Below are positions 1 through 10,043 of a stretch of DNA of 64,000 bases, one piece after another. A model generated the notes under the pieces. That model did not search any database and was not told where the DNA came from. It was given only the letters and a program-made list of their open reading frames with translations. This DNA comes from Elymus sibiricus. Its lineage: Eukaryota; Streptophyta; Magnoliopsida; Poales; Poaceae. The stretch is taken from contig CM077672.1 of the NCBI GenBank assembly GCA_039707655.1, forward strand, positions 355,924,031 to 355,988,030, given 5' to 3'. The position numbers and the translations under genes were made by a program. The number at the start of each line of letters is the position of its first letter. Within the stretch, counting starts at the first letter, position 1.

Positions 1-475
1 TGTTTTCTTAAAAAGAAGATGATCAGATAATTAATAACTACTTTGTTTTCGTACATGGGTGGATATACCTGATGAGCATATTTGCTTTTTGGTGGGGCCT
101 GGTTCAAAATTGTGACATTAATTTGTTAATAATCCAAAGTTGGATACAAACTATTAGCTAAATCATCTCAACGAGGCCTTTTACTTCAGTTGCATGGACC
201 GCATGGAGTTCTAGAACTGTCTCGGAGCTTTTTCCAAATTAATATTAATGAGACAATTCAATTTATTATCTCTAACTTTACAAAAGGAGCCATCCAAATG
301 CAAACCAACCCAGAAATTATCTATAATCAATCCATCCGAGGGTAAGCCAAAGTTGTGGAGGCATGAAAAGCATTCCTCGAATTAGACTTCGATGAGCTTA
401 AGCATCATGAGCGGATATATCTTCATAATCATGGAACGAATTCAAGCCGACATGTGAGTTCGTCCTGTAGCTATG
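1..475. repeat. Diverged direct duplication, copy 1
   Basis: This segment can be lined up by eye with 16471-16955: both share long blocks such as the stretches around 205-215 (gttctagaactgtctc), 340-365 (gtaagccaaagttgtggagg) and 410-475, ending in gctatg. Small indels and substitutions are scattered throughout. Copy 2 stops at the Copia LTR starting at 16956, whereas copy 1 runs on. No coding sequence is recognised in either copy. It may be a tandem duplication of host DNA or part of an old unclassified repeat. Confidence 0.8.
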
Positions 476-495
476 AGGATAGATGTCGGAGAAGG

Positions 496-624
496 TCATG
501 GTGTCTTCTCTGGAGACCAATTGGCTCCGATGACCAGTGTTGACTTGTCGTCCTTTAGGTACTCCATGGAGCACGTCAGGTGGCGATAAGTGCACACTAA
601 GAAGCCCCCTTCTTCGTCACTCAT
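496..624 (-). CDS. Short unrecognised ORF or gene fragment (42 aa)
   Basis: On the minus strand an ATG at 624 opens 42 codons to a TGA at 496-498. The peptide begins MSDEEGGFLVCTYRHLTCSM and has mixed, soluble-protein-like composition rather than the low complexity of the surrounding repeats. It lies immediately beyond the end of the homology between the two duplicated segments. I do not recognise the family. It could be an exon of a dead gene or chance; there is no intron or promoter evidence. Confidence 0.2.
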   Translation of the reverse strand: MSDEEGGFLVCTYRHLTCSMEYLKDDKSTLVIGANWSPEKTP

Positions 625-1106
625 CTCCAAGCCACACCACATGGTCTGTCGCGATGTCTTCTAGCAAAGAAATCCTCCATAGATGGATCAAATCTTAAGA
701 GGTTTACAAAAGTGCTTCTTTTTTGCAGGGATCAACCCAAACTTCGCTGAGCCGTCAGGATTGACGGATGGTGAACTACCATAGATGGTTTTCTTTTTTT
801 GAACTGCCAAAGATGACATATTTTGTACTTTCTAGTTGTATGCACCTAGCTTGATTCACCTACATTATCCTCTCCTTCCGCAATCAGCTTGAAATATGAG
901 ACACTTGTAAATAACACATTTTGCATGAAGTTTTGTAGACGAGCCAAATGGAATAACACATATCGGAGGGGAGCATCTGAGTTTCAAACTGCCTTCCAAA
1001 ATCCTTAAAGCTTGCAGTTGTTTCACAACCGTCTACTATAGCCGCATATTGCGAACGCTCCTACGAGTTGCTAATAAATTCTTCTTTTATTGCTTTCGAG
1101 ATATTA
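625..1106. other. Unannotated spacer
   Basis: AT-rich DNA with no ORF, terminal repeats or RNA signature that I can support. Confidence 0.5.
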
Positions 1107-1253
1107 CCTTTGTTCTGAATTATAAGACGTTTTGGATATTTTGATATAGACTACATACAGACTGAAATGCGTGAGCAAACACACTAAAATGTGTCTATAT
1201 ACATTCGTTTCAAAAAATAAATAGAATATCTTATTATTCGGAACGAAGAGAGG
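1107..1253. mobile_element. Degenerate Stowaway-like MITE
   Basis: The left end reads cctttgttctgaattataag and the right end, reversed, reads cttcgttccgaataataag, giving imperfect inverted termini of the Stowaway (Tc1/mariner) type seen throughout Triticeae DNA. The centre has the usual short imperfect dyad (tgatatagactacatacag against gtgtctatatacattcg). A TA precedes the left end, but the right TA is not evident, so the element is eroded. Confidence 0.6.
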
Positions 1254-1859
1254 CTTCACAAGCCAGGTTAAGCACAGAACAAACTTTTGTATTTACTCTC
1301 GCTCAAACATAGCGAACAAGGTTTTACAGAATTAGTATATAGTTGATTCAAACATCAACAAATTGCCGATGATTTCTTACTGAAGTTTGGACCACACTAG
1401 TTCTATCTCAACATCGATCCGAAATTAGAACTGATATTAGAGAAGCAACATGTATATTCCAAATCGAATGCCCAAATTGCCGCTAAATCATTGGCCTTGC
1501 CTCCCTATCCTACCTAAGTTGGCGATATTGTACGGGCCCTTCCTGTGGATCTGAGTTAAGCATCTAAAGTTCCCAAAATGCTAGCTACGTTGCTGAGCCC
1601 CACGATTCATCCAGGTCCGCCCATAGACTACCCACGATCAGCTCGAGCTCCCTCTCTCCATCTGCACCGGCCTCGTTGATGACAGTTTCTGAACTCTCAT
1701 GCGAATTTGTTCACTCAGATACCCATGTAAGTTCCCATTGCCTCCCGATCCTAGTATCCTACCTAGCTAGCAACATTCTATGGACCCTACCTAGCTACTT
1801 TGCTGAGCCCTCGATCAGCTTGTGTCCCCTTCATCTATCCACGCCCGCGTGGCGCTGTA
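1254..1859. other. Unannotated spacer, target of the Copia insertion
   Basis: No gene or terminal repeat recognised. A short C/T-rich stretch at 1640-1665 is the only compositional feature. The Copia element inserted at the right edge, duplicating TCTCG (1860-1864). Confidence 0.5.
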
Positions 1860-1864
1860 TCTCG

Positions 1865-2058
1865 TGTAAGATTGATCTGGGAAGCGTTCCTACTCTCCGT
1901 TGGGAGAGCCGCGTGTGTATATTTATTGAGGGCAAAAACCTGCCGTGGAGTACAAGAAGATCGCACGATCTCGTGCGTTACAGGGGACAGGAACAGATAC
2001 GGGAGAGAGGAGAGATATGGTAGTTGAGATTACAACGTATACAACTCAAACTCTAACA
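1865..2058 (-). repeat. 3' LTR of the Copia element
   Basis: 194 bp, TG...CA, identical to 6617-6810. Contains a 16-bp dyad at 1962-1977 (cgcacgatctcgtgcg; 7-bp arms, 2-bp loop) and, on the minus strand, the A/T stretch aataaatatacac, which could serve as TATA or polyadenylation signal. Confidence 0.97.
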
Positions 2059-2067
2059 CCCTCCCTT
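2059..2067 (-). other. Polypurine tract of the Copia element
   Basis: Reads aagggaggg on the minus strand, directly abutting the 3' LTR. This is the expected plus-strand primer site. Confidence 0.85.
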
Positions 2068-2075
2068 AATCTAAA

Positions 2076-3192
2076 CTACCCCATGTTGAGATTCTTCTTG
2101 AACTCCTCAAAAGGCTTAACTGGCAAGGCTTTTGTAAACCCATCAGCTACTTGATCCTTGGATGGAATGAACCTTATGTCCAACTTCTTCTCTGCCACTC
2201 TTTCTCGTACAAAATGAAAATCAATTTCAATGTGTTTAGTTCTACCGTGAAAAACTGGGTTAGCAGAGAGATAGGTGGCTCCCAAGTTATCACACCATAA
2301 ACATGAAACACGGTGTTGCTTAATTCCCAACTCCTTGAGTAATGATTCCATCCAAATTATTTCAGCAGTTGCATTTGCTAATGACTTGTACTCAGCTTCT
2401 GTACTTGATCTTGACACCGTGGCTTGTTTTCTGGCACTCCAAGAAATAAGGTTTGAACCAAAGAACACTGCAAATCCTCCAGTTGACTTTCTGTCATCAC
2501 TACATCCTGCCCAGTCAGCATCAGAGAAAGCACTAACAAGTGTAGAACTAGAACGTCTGAACTGAAGTCCCAAACTCACGGTGTTTGATGTAACGTACAA
2601 TCCTCTTGACGGATGTCCAATGAATAGAGGTAGGGGCATGCAGATATTGACAAACCTTGTTTACTGCAAATGATATGTCTGGCCGTGTCAAAGTCAAGTA
2701 CTGTAGAGCTCCAACAATACTTCTATATTTTGTGCTCTCCTCTTCATTAAGTGGTTCTCCTTCATATGCTGAAAGTTGTTCTGAAGATGACAATGGTGTA
2801 GGTGAAGGTTTGCAGTCCTTCATCCCCATACGAGTTAGAAGTTCAGTGGCATATTTTTCCTGATTTAATACTATACCATCTTGAATCTTCTTAACTTCAA
2901 TGCCTAGGAAGAAGTGTAAGTTACCAAGGTCCTTCAAAGCAAACTCTGAACTCAGGTCATGCAAAAGAGCATTAGTGGCATTTTGTGAGGAGCTTGCAAC
3001 TATAATGTCATCAACATATATGAGCACAAAAATCACAGTATTTGCCTTGTTATAAATGAAGAGGGATGTATCTGCTTTTGATGAAACAAAACCAAGTTGC
3101 TTCAACTTTGAACTCAACCTTGAGAACCATGCTCTAGGTGACTGTTTCAAACCATAAAGAGCTTTGTCAAGCTTGCAGACATAGTGAGGTGT
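2076..3192 (-). pseudogene. Copia pol, RT C-terminal half and RNase H (broken)
   Basis: This continues the gag-pol frame after an in-frame TAA at 3193-3195. It encodes the RT region with the YVDD catalytic motif (around 3020-3030), the conserved [12 protein letters not shown] block, and the Copia RNase H with SDADWAG, STEAEYK and [13 protein letters not shown]. The reading frame changes near 2580-2590: the upstream frame runs into a stop at 2548 and the true sequence resumes in the frame that ends at 2076. The local sequence is consistent with loss of two bases in a CA-rich stretch. With the stop and the frameshift, no functional RT/RNase H can be made from this copy unless there is readthrough and recoding. 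Confidence 0.95.
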
Positions 3193-6100
3193 TTATTTGT
3201 TTTCATACCCTGGTGGTTGCCTCATATAGACCTCCTCTTCCAGAACACCATGCAGAAACGCGTTCTGAACATCTAGCTGTCTAAGGCTCCATCCCCTGGA
3301 AACAGCAATGGCTAGCACAAGTCTTATAGTAGCAGCTTTAACAATAGGACTAAAAGTGTCCTCATAATCAATACCATATCGTTGCTTAAATCCTTTTGCA
3401 ACTAGACGTGCTTTGTACCTATCAATGGACCCATCTGCTTTTCTTTTGATTCTATAAACCCATTTGCAATCAATAATATTTTTACCTCTCTGACTTGATA
3501 CCAAGTGCCATGTTTTATTCTTCATGAGTGCATCATATTCTTCATCCATAGCCTTTTTCCATTTAGGATCTCCAAGTGCATCACTCAATTTTGTTGGTTC
3601 CCCTGAAATACATAACATGCCATACAGTACAGTGCCATCTGTTCTTACTTTGGGATTCCTAATACCTTTTTGTAGCCGGGTCATGACCCTTGAAGTAGGG
3701 ACAGGTGGTTGCCGCGGTTGCACAGGAGCCTGCACAGCCTGGCTGGTTGCAGAGGATCCCGGGGATCCATCCATGTTTGCAGGCTGGAAGGGCGCACTGG
3801 ATCCAGTGATCCCTGGTGTGGCGGAACCTGGACTGGAAGCAAAGTCAGCCGGCGCAAAAGATCCTGAGCCTGACGCTGCTGTCGGCTGCATGCGCACAGG
3901 GGGCGAGAGAGATCCCGCATCCGGTCCTGTCCCCTGCATGCGGGATGACGCGGCGGATGCTGAGTAGGCCGGGGGCGCCTGGTCTTCCTGTCCTCTGGTG
4001 GGCACGCGATCCCGCGCGGTTCGGCGCGCAGGTGTGGCAAGCGCCGCCGGATCCTCCTCGTGTTCCACGCCTGCTGCTTCTCCACCATGCACATCAAATA
4101 TAGCGGCGTTTTGCACCGGATTTGGATCATTTTGACCGTTTTGAATTCCGTTTTCTTCAGTCACCTGCACAGGCATAGCACCAAGAGTAGAACTAGAAGA
4201 AAAAGGAATATTAGCACATTGGTCAGCACAATTGTTATCTCCCCCTTGATCAAACTCCGGAAGAAGAAGAATTTCTTTACGAAGAAGGGCACCGGCATTT
4301 GGATGAAGTGACTCGAAAGGGAAAACAGATTCATCAAAAACAACATCTCTGGATATGTAAACCCTTCCGGTAGAGACATCTAGGCATTTGACCCCTTTGT
4401 GCATAGGGCTATAACCTAAAAAGACACATCGTTTGGAACGAAACGCAAGCTTGCGTGTGTTGTATGGTCTAAGATTAGGCCAACATGCACAACCAAATAT
4501 GCGAAGAGATGTGTAATCTGGGATGACACCAAAAAGGCGAGTTATGGGATTCTCGAATTTTATTACTTTGCTGGGACGAATATTGATAAGATATGTAGCA
4601 GTAAGAAAAGCTCCATCCCAGAATTTGAGAGGCATAGATGCATGGGCTAGCAATGCTAGTCCTACTTCAACAACATGACGATGCTTTCGTTCAGCGGAGC
4701 CATTCTGTTGGTGAGCATGTGGACAAGATACATGATGTGAAATTCCAATCTTTTGGAAGAAAGAATTAAGTTTCTCATACTCACCACCCCAGTCTATTTG
4801 CATGGCAAGAATTTTGGAGTTCAGTTGGCGTTCAACAAGATTTTGGAAATTGCTAAAAACTTGAAAGACATCGGATCGTTTCTTTAGCAAATAAATCCAA
4901 GTAAACTTGCTATAGTCATCAATAAAGCTTACATAGTATGAAAATCTACCAACTGAAGTGGGGGCTGGCCCCCAAACATCTGAAAAGATAAGTTGCAAGG
5001 GAGCAGTAGATACACTAGTAGAAATGGGATATGGTAATTGATGACTCTTAGCTTGTTGACACGCATCACAAACTGACTCAACACTAGACACAAAAGGAAG
5101 CTTATTTCTACTAAGGACATGTTGAACAATGACTGAAGATGGATGACCCAAGCGTCTGTGCCACTTTTCCGAAGATGGTTTGGTGACACTCCAAGCTTGT
5201 TTATTCGACCACGACGAAGAAGATGATGATATGATTGGATAGAGACCTCCCTCAAATCTCCCTCTAAGGATGACTCTCCTTGTTGCCAAGTCCTCAATCA
5301 CAAAAGAGTAAGGATAGAATATTATGAGAACATTATTGTCAAGTGTAAAACGATGAACGGAGACAAGATTTTTCGATGCATGAGGAACATGTAAGTCATT
5401 ATTTAGATGCAATTTTTTTTCGGGGGTTTTAACAATTGAGTTACCGATTTGAGTAATATCCATACCAGTTCCACTTGCCGTGTGCACTTGGTCACCTCCA
5501 TGGTACCTTTCTCGCATCGTCAACTTGTCGAGTTCCCCTGTGATGTGCTCGGTAGCACCCGAGCCTGCATACCAATTTGTGTCGATGCCGTAGGAGTTGG
5601 TGACGAGGTTGGCCTTCTTCTTCTCCTGACGGTCCTCTTCATACCGATGCCAACAGTCCCTAGCGCCGCCGGCGTGGTACTTATAGCATATCTGGCACTC
5701 GGGATAATCTCCCTCATGCTGCTGCTGCTGCAGTGGTGGTTGCTGCCGTTGGCGTTGCTGATAGCCGCCGTTTCCACCGGCGCGAACAGGAGAGGGGGAA
5801 GCACGGTCAGAGCGACCACGCCCTCTGTTCCCTCGCCCGCGACCTCCTCTGTTGCGGGACTGGCTGCGCCCCCTGTACATGGCGTTGGCGGATGAGCGGA
5901 AACCTGTTGGTCCGTCACCCAGCATCTCCATCCTCTGGTCAAACGCAGAGATCTGCGAGAAAAGATCATCAACGGTGATGGAGTTCTTAATGGCGCCAAC
6001 TGCTGCAACGATGGGATCGTAATCCCGATCAAGTCCGGCGAGGATGTAGTCCACCATCTCGCCATCGGTCACTGGACGACCTGCTGCTGCAAGTTCATCT

Positions 6101-6459
6101 CCAAGGCTCTTCATCTTGGCGATGAAGGAGTTGCTGGACATGTTGCCCTTCTTGGTGTTGGAGATAGCAATCCTCATATTGGTTATTCGGGACTGCGACT
6201 GCGCAGCAAACAACGTGGTAAGGGCAGTCCATAGATCAAAGGTATTTTCCTTACCGATGACCTGCGCGAGAATTTCCTGGGTGAGTGAATTCAGCAAGTA
6301 ACTTAGGACCTGCTGGTCCTTTGCGATCCACGGGCCATACAGAGGGTTCGGCTCTATGGCCGTGGTCTTGTCCGCCTTGGTGACCTCCACTGTTTTCGGC
6401 GGCGCGGCGTCGCTGCCGTCGAGGAGACCGGTCACTTGCGCGCCTCGCAGTGCCGGCAT
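3193..6459 (-). pseudogene. Copia gag, protease, integrase and RT N-terminal half
   Basis: An open frame of 1088 codons from 6459 to a TAA at 3193-3195. Residues about 1-180 are Copia gag, followed by an Arg/Gly-rich linker. A zinc-knuckle-like stretch at about residues 252-266 has its histidine displaced (C-x2-C-x3-H-x6-C). The protease site near residue 298 reads [10 protein letters not shown], where the family has Asp before S/T-G, so the catalytic Asp is Gly. Integrase follows: the H-H-C-C region starts near residue 431 (KWHRRLGHP), then DVWGP, IDWGGEY and NGSAERK give the D, D and E. RT begins late in the ORF. The likely original ATG is at 6548, out of frame with this ORF, so a frameshift lies between 6548 and about 6500. 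Confidence 0.95.
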
Positions 6460-6603
6460 AACCTGCGCCTTCCATAGGAGGTAGTTCCCCCTCGCGAGCT
6501 TCTCTGTTGGTGGAGCACGAGGTTGAGGCCGACGGTACTTGAGCTCATGGCGATGGAAGGGTTGTTGGGTTTCTGTTTTTGCTAGATGATAGGGAAGAGG
6601 CTA

Positions 6604-6616
6604 GCTCTGTATACCA
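6604..6616 (-). other. Primer binding site of the Copia element
   Basis: Minus strand reads tggtatacagagc directly inside the 5' LTR. This matches the initiator tRNA-Met type site (tggtatcagagc) with one extra A. Confidence 0.8.
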
Positions 6617-6810
6617 TGTAAGATTGATCTGGGAAGCGTTCCTACTCTCCGTTGGGAGAGCCGCGTGTGTATATTTATTGAGGGCAAAAACCTGCCGTGG
6701 AGTACAAGAAGATCGCACGATCTCGTGCGTTACAGGGGACAGGAACAGATACGGGAGAGAGGAGAGATATGGTAGTTGAGATTACAACGTATACAACTCA
6801 AACTCTAACA
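6617..6810 (-). repeat. 5' LTR of the Copia element
   Basis: 194 bp, identical to 1865-2058, with the TSD copy TCTCG immediately right at 6811-6815. The same 16-bp dyad is at 6714-6729. Confidence 0.97.
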
Positions 6811-6815
6811 TCTCG

Positions 6816-7323
6816 TGCTGCTTTTGTAAAGCCACGTTACGCAAGCATGCGTGTCTCCTGTGTGTCCTCAGCCAAGAGTTACTCCTAGTAGTTGCTAGTA
6901 GACATACAACTACCATTGCAACTTAATCACCGAAAAAAAAAACACTGCAACTTAAGCAGTCGCTCTGACCATCCAACATGCAGCCAACCAGTACTTAGAT
7001 GATTTGCCATTGTCATGCTCCCTTTGTTCCTATTCTTTGCTCCTAGATACTTGTACATATTCTTTATATATTACTGCACAATTATTTCGCCCATGTCCAT
7101 AACACACACACACACATCCAAATTCAACTCAACTCTATTTACATCCAGTGGATCTCGGAAACATGCAAAATGGTACTTCATCCATCGCATAAAGTAAGAT
7201 GTTATTACAACCAATATATGAGTACATTTGGTTGTACGGAGGAACTAGTTTTTACCCTCTAGGGTTGTGAGAAAAGATGTATCTACTGCAATTGCAGGTT
7301 CAAGTCCGGATTGAAAAATGATA
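6816..7323. other. Unannotated spacer
   Basis: Host sequence continuing from 1859. A short (CA)n run lies at about 7104-7115. Nothing else recognised. Confidence 0.5.
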
Positions 7324-7625
7324 CTCCCTCCATTCCCTTATACAAGGCCACTATGAAAAAAACATTTTGCATCTATACAAGGCCACCAACAGTAACCGAG
7401 GCAAAAATTAATGATGTTTCCTCGTACTAGCAACTTATTTAATACTTGCATGCATGCAGTCATAATGACACTCTGCTACTTCCTTCTCTTTCCTTCTTTG
7501 CATGAAAGCGGCGTATTAATGATCCCAGTTAACGAAAAGAAAAGTTGGCTTGCAAAGCAGTCATTAAATTTTACCTTGATACCTGTAATCTGAGTTTGTG
7601 GCCTTGTATAAGGGAATGGAGGAAG
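7324..7625. mobile_element. Stowaway-like (Tc1/mariner) MITE
   Basis: Inverted termini of 28 bp begin ctccctccattcccttatac on the left and cttcctccattcccttatac on the reversed right end, differing at one base. TA dinucleotides flank both sides (7322-7323 and 7626-7627), the target duplication of this superfamily. 302 bp long, no coding capacity. Confidence 0.92.
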
Positions 7626-7676
7626 TATTTGTATATGTAACTGAATTAGATGTACCACTAAGTAGTTGACCAGAAC

Positions 7677-8009
7677 AAACGAAGTTGAGGTTTTTTTTTT
7701 GAACACAGTACAGACGCATGCGCTCATATATACGTGCATACACTCATCCCTATGAATACATACACGCACACCCTACCCTATGAGCACCTCCAAGATACTG
7801 AGCCGGCATATCATCTTGAGATTGACGAAGTCACCAAAGGCGCCTCGTAGTCGACGGGTACGTATCCTCCCACTGAGCGCGTGTCGCCGGAAATCCTGAA
7901 ATAAATCCAGCAATAAATGCGAGCATCAGGACTTGAACCCAGGTGGGCTGGGGATACCACTGTCCTCCTAACCATCCAACCACAGGTTGGTTCGCAAACG
8001 AAGTTGAGG
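7677..8009 (-). mobile_element. Au-type SINE with target duplication
   Basis: The body (7691-7995) is a tRNA-derived SINE in reverse orientation, ending in an oligo-A tail that appears as ten T at 7691-7700. On the minus strand the 5' end gcgaaccaacctgtggttgg and a B-box ggttcaagtcc (7928-7945 region) match the Au SINE consensus I recall from grasses. A perfect 14-bp target duplication aaacgaagttgagg brackets it (7677-7690 and 7996-8009). It is complete and probably fairly young. Confidence 0.95.
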
Positions 8010-8649
8010 TTGTGCAACAAGTAGTCTACCAAAATGACATGTCCAGCGGAAAATATTCTGTACTTCAGAATTTTCTAGAGATCATACAAAAACACACATT
8101 AGCTAAATGTACCATGATGATGCTTGGTTTCGGTGACACTGTATATATAGCTTTCTTGTCTGAGTCGGTATGAATTTCTTTGGCCTATGAACACATTACC
8201 ATGAGAATGACTCGGATAGATCTGATCATCTGAAAGCAAGTTAGATAGACAGTGGAAAGAAACATCAGAGAATTATCATCCTCTCTAATAAATTGGACCT
8301 TGTCCTATGTCGATCGTGGGTCTATGGTCCTCTAATAAATTGGACCTTGTTGATTATTCCTCTGTGTGTACCATTTTTAAATATTTCTATGCCCCTTGTG
8401 TAACCAACAATGCTACGGATTTATTTTATTTGCTTAGTGATTTAATCATATTTCATCACTAGAATGTAATACTTGTAACTAAGTTGTTCCTTATACCATT
8501 CACGAGTTTCCTTTATTGTTCGAGTCCACTATGGCATGACAACAACAAGTCTTTTAGAGGCCAAAACTTTCATAGGTTTCAATAATTTTCCAATATTTAA
8601 AAATGGCTCACTACTTACAATTTTGAGATACCCAGGTGGTGGTGGTGGT
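8010..8649. other. Unannotated spacer
   Basis: Non-coding AT-rich DNA with a 23-bp direct repeat (aataaattggaccttgt at 8288 and 8336 regions). No gene seen. Confidence 0.45.
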
Positions 8650-8667
8650 GGGGGGGGGGGGGGGGGG
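8650..8667. repeat. Poly-G tract (18 G)
   Basis: A run of 18 G preceded by (GGT)n. It directly precedes one copy of the 118-bp repeat described next. Confidence 0.95.
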
Positions 8668-8668
8668 T

Positions 8669-8786
8669 TTGAAAAGAATCTACATTAAGGTAAAGAGAAG
8701 AAGTAGTACATTGTTCAATCATTATAATAACACTTCTCAAAACTCAGTTGTTCAATCAGTATAATAACACTTCTTAAAGAAAAGAA
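8669..8786 (+). repeat. 118-bp repeat, copy 1
   Basis: The sequence from ttgaaaagaatctacattaa to aaagaaaagaa is repeated in inverted orientation at 9820-9937, and its first 80 bp again directly at 9964-10043. All copies read as identical. Internally it already contains a diverged duplicate (gttcaatca...ataataacacttct twice). Confidence 0.95.
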
Positions 8787-9819
8787 GTAGTACTGTTGGT
8801 CGACCCCCCAGGTCCGAAGGAGGCCATCAAAGCATGCAGGAAGACATGGTGGATTTTCCCTCACAACACGCACGCCGTATACACACATGGCAAAGCCGAT
8901 GGTGCACGTTGTACCTTGCCCTGCTGATACAGTAGCTACAGCGAGCCAGTTCCATTACCTAGTGTGCCATTGTCATCATTGTACAACTAATATTTGATTT
9001 GGAGTATTGGCAGGACCTCCTGACACCTCCTATGCCCATAGTGTGCATGCCTGTCGACTCGACGTCCGGTGAGTCATGCTTGACTTGTCATGTAGACAAC
9101 GAGTAATGTTGAAAGCAGGGAGGAGACAACTAGCTGAAGCAAATGAGCAGAGTTGATAACTATGAGCAAGAGACATGTGAGGATGTTTACTCTCTATTCA
9201 CTTTCGCCTCCAACCGTTTAATTAATTTGGAAATACCCCTATATTGGAAAATGAAAAGTGGGCCACTCCTACATGCCCTGCCCGGACTTATGGGGATGAC
9301 ATGTTTGTAGCTGGTGAGGAAATGCAGAGATCACATCAAAGGACAAAACTTATGGTGGCTGCCAACAATAATGAATTTTCATAATGTGCAAGATACCTTT
9401 CAATCTAGCGCTTGTGGTGTTTCTTCGTCCGCAAAGCCAAAATTGAGATGTTGGTATGTGCATATTCGAGCTCTGAACATACCAATTTCACATGGGGAGT
9501 CACAGCTCAAGACCTTTCAAGGCCTAAGTCAAACTGTTTTGGTTCATGAGGTGGGAAATATAGCTTACTTGTTGACAATCCATTAAGAGATGCAAGCCCT
9601 TTATGTATTTGATAAACCTTGATGATTTCCAAACTTGCACAGTTGATTGAAAACTCTCAGTTTTCTCCACAAAAGGTATCCTTCAAACTTTTATAAGTCC
9701 AATAAGCTTTGGTTTGCACCATTTGTTATCAATTATTCACAGTTTTAAATCAAAAAACAATTTGAAATGTTCCTTCAATTAAAAATCAGTCTACCATTCG
9801 CAAAGAACAACGAGTAATG
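8787..9819. other. Spacer between inverted repeat copies
   Basis: About 1 kb of non-coding DNA bracketed by the 118-bp inverted copies. A 15-bp string acaacgagtaatgtt occurs at about 9097-9111 and again at 9808-9820 right at the repeat edge. A 90-codon ORF at 9314-9586 shows no recognisable domain and is not called. Confidence 0.5.
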
Positions 9820-9937
9820 TTCTTTTCTTTAAGAAGTGTTATTATACTGATTGAACAACTGAGTTTTGAGAAGTGTTATTATAATGATTGAACAATGTAC
9901 TACTTCTTCTCTTTACCTTAATGTAGATTCTTTTCAA
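9820..9937 (-). repeat. 118-bp repeat, inverted copy 2
   Basis: Exact reverse complement of 8669-8786 as read. Together with 9964-10043 it forms a hairpin whose loop is taacact plus a 19-G tract. Confidence 0.95.
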
Positions 9938-9944
9938 TAACACT

Positions 9945-9963
9945 GGGGGGGGGGGGGGGGGGG
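9945..9963. repeat. Poly-G tract (19 G)
   Basis: 19 G in a row between the two arms of an 80-bp perfect inverted repeat. Confidence 0.95.
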
Positions 9964-10043
9964 TTGAAAAGAATCTACATTAAGGTAAAGAGAAGAAGTA
10001 GTACATTGTTCAATCATTATAATAACACTTCTCAAAACTCAGT
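9964..10043 (+). repeat. 118-bp repeat, partial direct copy 3 (80 bp)
   Basis: Matches 8669-8748 in direct orientation and, like that copy, follows a poly-G tract and begins ttgaaaag. Ends abruptly at ctcagt. Confidence 0.95.

Larger units (their letters stand above)
1865..6810 (-). mobile_element. Copia LTR retrotransposon, full-length, very recent
   Basis: Two 194-bp direct repeats (1865-2058 and 6617-6810) start TG and end CA and read as identical throughout. They are flanked by a perfect 5-bp target duplication TCTCG (1860-1864 and 6811-6815). A primer binding site like initiator tRNA-Met lies inside the right LTR and a polypurine tract lies inside the left LTR, so transcription runs right to left. 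Domain order gag, protease, integrase, RT, RNase H is that of Ty1/copia. The short LTR places it among small-LTR plant Copia families; I do not assign a family name. Coding regions are broken (see separate entries) although the LTRs are undiverged. Confidence 0.97.

Noticed and set aside
7928..7995. tRNA gene suggested by box A/B-like sequences on the minus strand
   Set aside because: The promoter boxes are part of the Au SINE head; the cloverleaf is not intact and the oligo-A tail and target duplication show a retroposed element.
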